From Krasilnikovia cinnamomea (GTDB lineage: Bacteria > Actinomycetota > Actinomycetes > Mycobacteriales > Micromonosporaceae): a DNA stretch of 64,000 nucleotides. This document shows positions 1 through 11,033 of the stretch, piece by piece. The DNA lies in assembly GCF_004217545.1 (NCBI RefSeq), contig NZ_SHKY01000001.1, forward strand, positions 4,154,001-4,218,000, given 5' to 3'. The translations under genes and the position numbers were made by a program. Under the pieces are notes generated by a model. It had not been told where the DNA came from. It did no database searches and saw only the letters and a list, made by a program, of their open reading frames with translations. Position 1 is the first letter of the stretch. The number at the start of each line of letters is the position of its first letter.

Positions 1-760
1 GGTCGGTGGTGATGCGGCGGGCGAACGGGTCGTCGTCGCGTAGCGGCTGGCCGTCCGGGCGCACGATCACGCAGTACAGCAGGAAGTGCCCTCGGGTGTC
101 CCAGCCCGCCAGTGCCGGCGGCTGCACCCGCGGATCGGTCCCGGGCAGGCCGCCGGCCATCGCCCCGAAGGTGCCCTGGCCCGCCGCGACGAACTGCCGG
201 GCCCGGTCGGCGATCCACCGGGCACTCGGCTCGTCGGGCAGGTTGAAGATCCCGGCGGTGACCTGATAGTCGCCGTACGGTGCGGTCAGCGCGGCCCGGA
301 CCACCTGGGTGCAGCCGTACCGGTCCAGCAGGTCGCCGACGAGCCCGACCGCGGCGATCCCGCAGTCCGTGTCGATGTGCGTCATCCCGACGCGGTACGC
401 GACCGCGCCCGCCCGGGCCTCCGGCGCCGGGAACACCTCGTCCAGGCTCAAGGGGGCGGCGTCGACCCGGCGCGAGCCGAGGTCCCGCACCGGAACCTGC
501 TGCCGCGCTGCCGCCGGGGCGCCGTGGCCGCGCCGGACATCCGCGGCGATGAGGAAGGCGCTGAGCCCGCAGACCCCGGCCAGCACGAGTGCCCCCAGCC
601 CGCCGAGCACCAGCCGGGGCCCCCGCCGGACCGGATGTGGCCGCGCGCGGTAGCCGTGCTCGGCGCCGGTGGGGCGGGTCCAGGTGGGCGGCTGCGCCGC
701 CACTCGCCGGTGCTGCCCGGCCGGGGCGGATGTGCGGTGCGCGGCGTGCAGCGCCGTCAT
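1..760 (-). CDS. Membrane-anchored hypothetical protein (3' end cut by window)
   Basis: Reading the minus strand from an ATG at 760 gives an open frame to the window edge, about 253 residues, with no stop. After a polar N-terminus there is one hydrophobic segment at about residues 50-72, followed by an extracytoplasmic-looking domain containing 'MTHIDTDCGIAAVG' and 'YGCTQVVRAALTAPYGDYQVTAGIFNLPD' style text (broken here only by the length limit). This suggests a type II membrane protein with a soluble domain outside the cell. I do not recognise the family. An in-frame ATG at 790 also exists but lies inside a dispersed repeat, so 760 is preferred. Neither start has a clear Shine-Dalgarno. The frame is supported by codon use, with G or C mostly in third positions; the plus-strand frames look like shadows. 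Confidence 0.6.
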   Translation of the reverse strand, partial: MTALHAAHRTSAPAGQHRRVAAQPPTWTRPTGAEHGYRARPHPVRRGPRLVLGGLGALVLAGVCGLSAFLIAADVRRGHGAPAAARQQVPVRDLGSRRVDAAPLSLDEVFPAPEARAGAVAYRVGMTHIDTDCGIAAVGLVGDLLDRYGCTQVVRAALTAPYGDYQVTAGIFNLPDEPSARWIADRARQFVAAGQGTFGAMAGGLPGTDPRVQPPALAGWDTRGHFLLYCVIVRPDGQPLRDDDPFARRITTD

Positions 761-791
761 GACCGAGTGCACCGAGCGAAGCGAGGGCATG
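759..791. repeat. TERSEG-type short repeat, copy 1
   Basis: A 33-bp unit that reads on the plus strand as Met-Thr-Glu-Cys-Thr-Glu-Arg-Ser-Glu-Gly-Met. It is a shortened version of the two copies at 923 and 980 and sits over the 5' end of the minus-strand gene. It begins and ends with ATG inside CATG, so either strand can supply start codons. Confidence 0.6.
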
Positions 792-922
792 ACCAGTTTG
801 GCTTGGCATTGCGTGACATGGCGGCCACGCTAGGAGGGCATGGTCATCGATAAGCGCACATGCTGTGCGCCAACCCACCCCCGACTCGGGCCCGGGTGAC
901 CCCCAACCGGCACACTGGCGGC

Positions 923-964
923 ATGAACGAGTGCACCGAGCGCAGCGAGGGCCGCGAGGGCATG
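923..964. repeat. TERSEG-type short repeat, copy 2
   Basis: A 42-bp unit reading Met-Asn-Glu-Cys-Thr-Glu-Arg-Ser-Glu-Gly-Arg-Glu-Gly-Met on the plus strand. It is identical to the unit at 980-1021 and separated from it by 15 bp. Both lie in the gap before the methyltransferase gene. Confidence 0.75.
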
Positions 965-979
965 CCCGGTCTGCTCAGC

Positions 980-1021
980 ATGAACGAGTGCACCGAGCGC
1001 AGCGAGGGCCGCGAGGGCATG
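980..1021. repeat. TERSEG-type short repeat, copy 3
   Basis: Exact second copy of the 42-bp unit at 923-964. The frame opened at 923 runs through both copies and stops at 1037-1039, overlapping the GTG start of the methyltransferase at 1036. Coupling of a leader peptide to the gene is possible but unproven. Confidence 0.75.
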
Positions 1022-1035
1022 CTGGCTGGTGCCGC

Positions 1036-1650
1036 GTGAGTGCCGACCATTACTTCAGTGCCGACCCGGCGGCGCCGGCGCGGCACGGGACGGTGGAGTT
1101 CAGCGTCGGGGGGCGCGACTACGCGCTCGCCGTGGCGTCGGGTGTGTTCTCCGCGGGGCGGCTCGACCCGGGCACCGCCGTACTGTTGCGCAAGGGTGTG
1201 CTGCCCACGGCCGCGACCTCGGGCACCCTGCTCGACCTCGGCTGCGGTTACGGACCGATCGCCTGCGTGCTGGCCAGCGAGGCCCCGGCCGCGACGGTCT
1301 ACGCCGTCGACGTCAACGCCCGCGCCCGCGAACTGGCGGCGGCCAACGCGGACACCCTCGGCCTGGCGGACCGCCTGCGGGTGGCCGCGCCCGACGGCGT
1401 CCCCGCGGCGGTGACGTTCGACGAGATCTGGAGCAATCCGCCCACCCACGTCGGCAAGGCGGAGTTGCACGCGATGCTGGAGCGCTGGCTGCCCCGCCTC
1501 ACGCCGGACGGTGTGGCCTGGCTGGTGATCAACAAGAACCTCGGCGGGGACTCGTTGCACGCGTGGCTGGTCGGGCTCGGCTGGGAGGTCGCCCGGATCG
1601 CCAGCCAGCGCGGCTTCCGGGTGCTGCGGGTGGCCCGGAAAACCGCCTGA
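1036..1650 (+). CDS. RsmC-like class I SAM-dependent methyltransferase
   Basis: A 204-residue protein of the MTS/RsmC-like family, whose characterised members methylate guanine N2 in 16S rRNA. SAM-binding motif I (LDLGCGYG) is at residues 66-73, an acidic motif II region (YAVDVN) at 89-94, and the NPP motif typical of N-methyltransferases at 134-136. The length matches the catalytic half of RsmC alone, so this is a single-domain version. GTG 1036 is chosen because the family N-terminus (SADHYFSADP) follows directly; the upstream open frame runs through TERSEG repeats and is not protein-like. The ABC-F gene follows 31 bp later with its own apparent promoter. The exact RNA target cannot be read from the sequence. 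Confidence 0.85.
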   Translation: MSADHYFSADPAAPARHGTVEFSVGGRDYALAVASGVFSAGRLDPGTAVLLRKGVLPTAATSGTLLDLGCGYGPIACVLASEAPAATVYAVDVNARARELAAANADTLGLADRLRVAAPDGVPAAVTFDEIWSNPPTHVGKAELHAMLERWLPRLTPDGVAWLVINKNLGGDSLHAWLVGLGWEVARIASQRGFRVLRVARKTA

Positions 1651-1669
1651 CGTCGCGCCCCGCAGCGGG

Positions 1670-1675
1670 CAGGAT
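1670..1675 (+). promoter_or_regulatory. Candidate -10 hexamer of a leaderless ABC-F transcript
   Basis: CAGGAT lies 6 nt before the GTG start at 1682 and no Shine-Dalgarno is present between them. The same arrangement recurs at several genes in this window. No convincing -35 box was seen. Confidence 0.4.
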
Positions 1676-1681
1676 GCGCTC

Positions 1682-3328
1682 GTGGGCTACGTCGATGTCG
1701 CCGGTGCGGGGTTCGTGCTCCCGGACGGCCGGGAGCTGTTCGCCGATGTGTCGTTCCGGGTCGGTGAGGGCGCCAAGGTCGCCCTGGTCGGGCCGAACGG
1801 CGCGGGCAAGACGACACTGCTGCGCATGGTCGCCGGGGACCTGCCGGTCCAGACGGGCACGATCGCCCGCTCCGGCGGGCTGGGCGTCATGCGGCAGTTC
1901 ATCGGGATGATCGGCGACGACCGTACGCTCGAAGATCTGGCCCTGTCGCTGGTCGCACCGCCGCTGCGGGCGGCGGGGGAGCGGCTCGCGGCGGCCGCGG
2001 CCGCGCTGTCGGACACGGAGAAGTCGCAGCTGGCGTACGCGAATGCGCTGGCGCACTGGGGTGAGGCCGGCGGGTACGACGCCGAGGTGCTGTTCGACAC
2101 CGTGGCCGTCGCCATCCTGGACAAGCCGTGGGAGGGCGTGCGGCACCGGCCGGTGCGTACGCTCTCCGGCGGGCAGCAGAAGCGCTTCGCGCTGGATCTG
2201 CTGCTGCGCGGCACGGACGAGGTGCTGCTGCTCGACGAGCCGGACAACTTCCTCGACGTGCCGGGCAAGCGGTGGCTGGAGGCGCGGCTGCGCGAGTCGG
2301 CCAAGTCCGTGCTGTACGTCTCGCACGACCGGGAACTGCTGAACCAGACCGCCGGGCGGGTCGTGGCCGTCGAGGGCGGCAGCGCGTGGGTCCACCCGGG
2401 CGGGTTCGCGTCGTGGCACGAGGCGCGGGCCGACCGGCACGACCGGCTGCTGGAGTCGCGGCGGCGCTGGGACGAGGAGCACCAGAAGCTGCGCGAGCTG
2501 GTGCTGACGTTGAAGCAGAAGGCCACGTACAACGACGGGATGGCGTCGCGGTACCAGGCCGCGCAGACCCGGCTGCGCAAGTTCGAGGAGGCGGGGCCGC
2601 CGCCGCTGCCGCCGAAGGAACAGTCGGTGCGGATGAACCTGCGCGGCGGGCGTACCGGCAAACGGGCGGTGGTCTGCGAGCAGTTGGAGCTGGAGAACCT
2701 GACGTTCCCGTTCGACCTGGAGGTCTGGTACGGCGACCGGGTGGCGGTGCTCGGCGCGAACGGCACCGGCAAGTCGCACTTCCTGCGGCTGCTGGCGGCC
2801 GGCGGCAGCGACCCGGACGCGGAACACAAGCCCGTCGACGGCGCGCCGCTGGCGCACGTGGCGCACGACGGCGTCGCGCGGCTCGGGGCGCGGGTGCGGC
2901 CGGGGCACTTCTCCCAGACGCACGACCGGCCGGAGCTGCTCGACCGTACCCTCGTGGAGATCTTGTGGCGGGGCGACGATCACCGGTCCGGTGTGGACCG
3001 GGCCGGGGCCATGAAGGCGCTCAACCGGTACGAGCTGGCCGGCCAGGGCGATCAGCTGTTCGGGACGCTGTCCGGGGGGCAGCAGGCGCGCTTCCTGGTG
3101 CTGCTGTTGGAGCTGTCCGGCGCGACGATGCTGCTGCTCGACGAGCCGACCGACAACCTCGACCTGGCGTCGGCGGAGGCGCTGGAGGAGGGGCTGCTGG
3201 CGTACGAGGGGACGGTGATCGCGGTGACGCATGACCGGTGGTTCACGCGGGGCTTCGACCGGTACGTCCTGTTTCAGGCGGATGGCGAGGTGGTGGAGAC
3301 CCCGGAGCCCGTGTGGGACGTACGCTGA
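1682..3328 (+). CDS. ABC-F family ATPase
   Basis: A 548-residue soluble protein with two nucleotide-binding domains and no membrane segments, the ABC-F layout. Domain 1 has Walker A GPNGAGKTT (37-45), signature LSGGQQ (161-166) and Walker B ending LLLDEP (182-187). Domain 2 has Walker A GANGTGKS (358-365), signature LSGGQQ (464-469) and LLLDEPTDNLD (486-496 region). The charged linker between the domains (about 230-330) holds the helical arm that in this family reaches toward the ribosomal P/E sites. Family members act in translation or ribosome protection against antibiotics; which applies here cannot be decided. The GTG start is preceded at 6 nt by a -10-like hexamer, suggesting a leaderless mRNA. 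Confidence 0.9.
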   Translation: MGYVDVAGAGFVLPDGRELFADVSFRVGEGAKVALVGPNGAGKTTLLRMVAGDLPVQTGTIARSGGLGVMRQFIGMIGDDRTLEDLALSLVAPPLRAAGERLAAAAAALSDTEKSQLAYANALAHWGEAGGYDAEVLFDTVAVAILDKPWEGVRHRPVRTLSGGQQKRFALDLLLRGTDEVLLLDEPDNFLDVPGKRWLEARLRESAKSVLYVSHDRELLNQTAGRVVAVEGGSAWVHPGGFASWHEARADRHDRLLESRRRWDEEHQKLRELVLTLKQKATYNDGMASRYQAAQTRLRKFEEAGPPPLPPKEQSVRMNLRGGRTGKRAVVCEQLELENLTFPFDLEVWYGDRVAVLGANGTGKSHFLRLLAAGGSDPDAEHKPVDGAPLAHVAHDGVARLGARVRPGHFSQTHDRPELLDRTLVEILWRGDDHRSGVDRAGAMKALNRYELAGQGDQLFGTLSGGQQARFLVLLLELSGATMLLLDEPTDNLDLASAEALEEGLLAYEGTVIAVTHDRWFTRGFDRYVLFQADGEVVETPEPVWDVR

Positions 3329-3433
3329 TTGTCCTCAACCGCGCGGGCCCGCTGCCGATAGTCCGCTGCGCACCCTGTCGCTCCGGCCTTGTCCCCGGGC
3401 CGACGATGCCGGGTCGCAGGCCAGGAGGAACGG

Positions 3434-4618
3434 ATGCCCGGGAGAGTGACCACGGTTCTCGCACGGTGGTCGCGCAAGCGCCCGCGCCTGCGGTTCGTCG
3501 CGGCGGCGCTGGTCCTGCCGGTGACCGCTGCCGTGGTGTGGCCGGGGCTGCCGCACGCGTTCGGCCAACCGGGCGTCGACCCGGAGACGCTGTGCCGGCA
3601 GGTGCTTGAGGAGATGAGGTCGTCCGCCGAGGGCCGGTCCTTGTTCGAGAGCGCCGTCGCCGACTGCACGGTGGTGGTGCGCGACAAGTCCGCCGGTGGG
3701 CAGCTCATGGCGGCGCGGTCCCTGCTCGCCGGACTGGTATCGGCAGGCGCGCCACGGCCCGTGGCCATGGCGAGCGGTGCCGCTCCGGGCTGCGTCCGCG
3801 GACCGGGCCGGCCGGTGCTCGCCACGACGATACCGACGTTGTCGGCGACGTTCGCCGCGATGCAGAACGTCCAGGAGACCACGTTCGAGCTGCGGCGCCT
3901 CGGTGGCACGCAGGACATCTTCGCGGTCACGACCAGCGGACAGGATCCCGGCCAGCCCGCGACCGTGGACATCGAGCGGGATCAGTTCGGGCCCGGAGAG
4001 TCGTACCAGTGGCGGGTGCGGGCGCGTGGGGACCAGGCCGTTGAGGATGCGGCCTGGCAGCAGGCAGCCGTGGCGGCCGGTGACGGTGACATCGACGAGA
4101 CCAGGTATCACAGCAGCCTGCCGGGCTGGTCGGACTGGTGCGAGTTCACCGTGTCCGCCGACGCGCCCGACCTGCGCTCCCTCGACCCGAACATCGACCT
4201 CGACAACGTGCGGGAACTCGGGCTGCGGCCCGACCGGCGCTACGCGGTCACCTTGACCGTCCGGGAATGGCGGACCGTCCTCGAACCCCTCGAGTTCGAC
4301 GTCGGGAGCGTCATTGACGCGGACAACGGGTCCGAGGAAGTCGCGACGAACCCGGCGGGAAATATTGGGACGGCGATCCGGGGACGGATCCGGGCCGTCG
4401 GCGCGACGGCCCCCGCGAGCCGACCTGTCTCCGTCACGCTGGACGGTGGTCAGTGGGCCTCGCTCGCATGGGAGCTGGCCAACTGGGCGGGCATCCAGGA
4501 CGAGATGGCGGACGAGGACGAGGAGGTTCCGGACGGTGCGGCGTTCTGGGCGCTGCTCGACCGGATCTCGACCCGGCTGGGCGGCCCCGCCCACCCGACC
4601 CTCGGCCACGAGCGGTGA
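3434..4618 (+). CDS. Secreted or anchored protein with fibronectin-III-like domain
   Basis: A 394-residue protein whose N-terminus has basic residues followed by a hydrophobic stretch (about 20-37), a signal peptide or anchor. After a Cys-containing helical segment, residues about 125-235 look like an FN3-type beta-sandwich: 'TIPTLSATFAAM' opening, 'YQWRVRARGD' central strand and 'WSDWCEFTV' closing strand. The remaining third is polar and acidic (DEDEE near the C-terminus). ATG 3434 is chosen because AGGAGGA lies about 7 nt upstream; the open frame extends 15 codons further but without a ribosome site. Function is unknown; an extracellular adhesion or scaffold role is an inference from the fold. 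Followed by a 165-bp gap before the riboswitch in which only the -10 box at 4763 stands out. Confidence 0.7.
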   Translation: MPGRVTTVLARWSRKRPRLRFVAAALVLPVTAAVVWPGLPHAFGQPGVDPETLCRQVLEEMRSSAEGRSLFESAVADCTVVVRDKSAGGQLMAARSLLAGLVSAGAPRPVAMASGAAPGCVRGPGRPVLATTIPTLSATFAAMQNVQETTFELRRLGGTQDIFAVTTSGQDPGQPATVDIERDQFGPGESYQWRVRARGDQAVEDAAWQQAAVAAGDGDIDETRYHSSLPGWSDWCEFTVSADAPDLRSLDPNIDLDNVRELGLRPDRRYAVTLTVREWRTVLEPLEFDVGSVIDADNGSEEVATNPAGNIGTAIRGRIRAVGATAPASRPVSVTLDGGQWASLAWELANWAGIQDEMADEDEEVPDGAAFWALLDRISTRLGGPAHPTLGHER

Positions 4619-4762
4619 CCTCCGCCGATCCTTTCGCCCGCTCCGCGCCGTAGCGGATCGAAACGCATCTTCCCTGGTAGGACCCGCCTCAGTAGTGCGC
4701 GCAGGCGTGCCCGCAGTGTGCCAAACGGACAACGCGGCTTTACGGGGGACGGGGAGCGCGGC

Positions 4763-4768
4763 TATCGT
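4763..4768 (+). promoter_or_regulatory. -10 box of the thi operon promoter
   Basis: TATCGT lies about 20 nt upstream of the first riboswitch helix, the right distance for a transcript that begins near 4775 and includes the whole aptamer. A -35 box is not obvious. Confidence 0.4.
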
Positions 4769-4783
4769 CCAGGCAGAACAACC

Positions 4784-4870
4784 TCACGGGAGTCCGGTGT
4801 ACCGGGCTGAGAGGGGGGCTGCAGCCCCCGACCGTCGAACCTGATCCGGATCATGCCGGCGCAGGGAGGA
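4784..4870 (+). promoter_or_regulatory. TPP riboswitch (THI element)
   Basis: All conserved blocks are visible in order: CACGGGAGTCC at 4785-4795, the GGGCTGAGAGG core at 4804-4814, a GC-rich variable stem (GGGGGCTGCAGCCCCC, 4814-4829), then GACCGTCGAACCTGATC and GGATCATGCCGGCGCAGGGA ending at the thiE ribosome site. In actinomycetes such elements usually act by hiding the Shine-Dalgarno when thiamine pyrophosphate binds. Here GGAGGAG at 4865-4871 is contiguous with the 3' end of the aptamer, which supports translational control. It should govern thiE and, by coupling, the downstream thi genes. Confidence 0.95.
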
Positions 4871-4877
4871 GTGAGTT

Positions 4878-5516
4878 GTGGGCTCTGCGTTTCCCCGCCT
4901 GCACGTCATCACGGACGCGCGGCCCGGCCGTGACGCCCTGGGCGTGGTCGCGGCCGCCGTCGCCGCCGCCACCGGGACCCCGGACACCCTGGCCGTCCAG
5001 GTACGCGTCGAGGACGACGTCACCGACCGGGCGGCGTACGAGTTCGGGCTGGCCGTCGCCCGGATCTGCCGTCCCGCCGGGGTGATGGTCCTGGTCAACG
5101 ATCGGCTGGATGTCGCGGTCGCGGTCGACGCGGACGGTGCGCACGTGGGCGCGGACGACCTGCCGGTCGCGGCCGCGCGCGGGGTGCTCGGGCCTGCGGC
5201 GGTCCTCGGCGCCACCTGCCGCGAGCCGGTGTCGGCCCGCGCGGCGGTCGCGGCGGGCGCCACGTACCTCGGGGTGGGACCGGCGTTTCAGACCAGCACG
5301 AAGGCCGGGTTGCCGGCGCCGCTCGGCGCGCCCGGCATCGGGGCGGTGGCCGGGGCCGTCGAGTCCACTCCGGTCATCGCGATCGGCGGAGTCGACGTCG
5401 ACGCGGTCGGCGAGTTGCGCGCGGCGGGTGCGTACGGCGTCGCGGTGGTCGGTGCGCTGGCCCACAGCGCGAACCCGCAGGCCGCCACGTCCGCGCTGCT
5501 CAAGGCGCTCGCATGA
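4878..5516 (+). CDS. thiE: Thiamine phosphate synthase ThiE
   Basis: A 212-residue TIM-barrel enzyme that joins HMP pyrophosphate and the thiazole phosphate to give thiamine phosphate. Visible family motifs are VNDRLD (74-79), GAHVGADD (87-94), the phosphate loop GVGPAFQTSTK (132-142) and AIGGV (168-172). In the early strand, VQVRVED has Glu where many homologues have Lys (VQLRxK), a small departure. Length is normal for the family. GTG 4878 follows the riboswitch ribosome site by about 7 nt. It is the first gene of the thi cluster; thiO begins 55 bp after its stop. Confidence 0.93.
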   Translation: MGSAFPRLHVITDARPGRDALGVVAAAVAAATGTPDTLAVQVRVEDDVTDRAAYEFGLAVARICRPAGVMVLVNDRLDVAVAVDADGAHVGADDLPVAAARGVLGPAAVLGATCREPVSARAAVAAGATYLGVGPAFQTSTKAGLPAPLGAPGIGAVAGAVESTPVIAIGGVDVDAVGELRAAGAYGVAVVGALAHSANPQAATSALLKALA

Positions 5517-5571
5517 GCCGCGCGGCTGGTCGGCTGGCGGGGAGCACCGCCGGGCGACGGGCGGGTGCGTT

Positions 5572-6596
5572 GTGAGTGGCACACCGGATGTCGCGGTCGT
5601 CGGTGGCGGGATCGTGGGGCTGGCCATCGCCTGGCGGCTGACCCAGCGCGGTGCGCGGGTCGTCGTGCACGACCCGGGTCCGCCGGGTGCCTGGCACGTG
5701 GCGGCCGGGATGCTGGCGCCTGGCGGCGAATCGCCGTTCGAGCGTCCGGCGCTGGGGCGGCTGATGGCCGAGTCGGCGCGCCGCTGGCCCGGCTTCGCGG
5801 CGGAGCTGGGCGCCCAGACCGGGCAGGACCTGGGGTACGACGAGACCGGCACGCTGGGTGTCGCCCTGACCGTGGACGACGTGGCCGAGGCGAGCCGCGT
5901 GTGGCGCCATCTCGGACTGACCCGGCTGGGGCCGAGCTCGTTGCGGGACCGCGAGCCCGCGCTGTCACCCCGGGTGCGTGCCGGTGCCCATGTCCCCGAC
6001 GACCGCCAGGTCGACCCGCGCCGGGTGGTCGGCGCGCTGCGGGGGGCGCTCGGCGCGGCCGTGGTGCCCACGGCGGTGTCCCGCCTCGACGAGGTGCGGG
6101 CCGGGCGGGTCGTGGTGGCGGCCGGGTGCGGTACGGCCGCGCTCACCGGGCTGCCGGTGCGGCCCGTGAAGGGGCAGCTGCTGCGGCTGCGCGGGGAGCC
6201 GGACACGTTCCGGCACGTGGTCAGCGGCTACGCCGACGGGCGGCACGTCTACCTGGTGCCGCGCGCCGACGGCGAGGTGGTGGTCGGCGCGACCCAGGAG
6301 GAGCGTACGGATCGGACGGTCACCGCCGGCGGCGTGCACGACCTGCTGCGGGCGGCGCTGGACCTGGTGCCCACGCTGCGCGAGTTCGCGCTGACCGAGA
6401 CCATGGTGGGTTTCCGTCCCGCCACCCCGGACAACGCGCCGCTGCTCGGCGCGCTCGACGACCGTACGGTCGTCGCGGCCGGGCACCACCGCAACGGGGT
6501 GCTGCTGGCCCCCGTCACCGCCGACCTGATCGCCGACCTGGTGACCGCCGGTACGGCCGATCCGATGCTGGCCGAGTTCCACCCCGGGAGGTTCGC

Positions 6597-6606
<10 letters not shown>
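5572..6606 (+). CDS. thiO: Glycine oxidase ThiO
   Basis: A 344-residue FAD-dependent oxidase of the DAO family. It converts glycine to the dehydroglycine (imine) used by ThiG for the thiazole ring, the aerobic route. The FAD-binding GGGIVG is at residues 11-16, and the C-terminal 'GFRPATPDNAPLLG' followed by 'GHHRNGVLLAP' is the usual DAO flavin-binding end. GTG 5572 puts the beta-strand VAVVGGG at the N-terminus as expected; the frame is open further upstream only as a shadow of thiE. The stop overlaps the thiS start, so translation is coupled. Confidence 0.92.
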
Positions 6607-10789
<4,183 letters not shown>

Positions 10790-10796
10790 CACCGGC

Positions 10797-10823
10797 GGGG
10801 CACCGGCGGCCCGCCGGTGCCCC
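10797..10823 (+). terminator. Hairpin after thiC
   Basis: Nearly perfect GC-rich inverted repeat (GGGGCACCGGC ... GCCGGTGCCCC with a 5-nt loop) starting 8 nt after the thiC stop. It has no U tract, common for actinomycete terminators. Confidence 0.6.
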
Positions 10824-10854
10824 GCGGGCGCCGCGCGATCTCGATCCGATGCCC

Positions 10855-10906
10855 GCGATCTTGGTCCGATTCCGCCCCCATAGGGGCGCCACCTGACCAA
10901 GATCGC
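10855..10906. repeat. Nested inverted repeat, possible dispersed element
   Basis: Outer arms GCGATCTTGGTC (10855-10866) and GACCAAGATCGC (10895-10906) enclose an inner palindrome CGCCCC-CATA-GGGGCG (10873-10888). A partial outer-arm relative (GCGATCTCGATCC) lies just before it at 10835. It sits between convergent genes and is separate from the thiC hairpin. Confidence 0.7.
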
Positions 10907-11033
10907 GGTGGGCCACACGGCTTGCCGGGAGGGGCGGTGCGGGTCGGGCAGGGGGTAGCCGTGTGGTGACGCGGTCCCGGGGCGGGGCAGCCGTGTGGGT
11001 GGGGCGGTGCGGGGCAGGGCTGGGGCGTGGGAC

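Noticed and set aside
923..1039. A 38-residue frame made of two TERSEG units
   Set aside because: It is almost entirely repeat and has no ribosome site; kept as a repeat, with the leader-peptide idea mentioned but not annotated as a gene.
5288..5968. Minus-strand frame inside the thiE-thiO region
   Set aside because: Antisense to two certain enzymes, Arg/Pro/Ala-rich, no motif.
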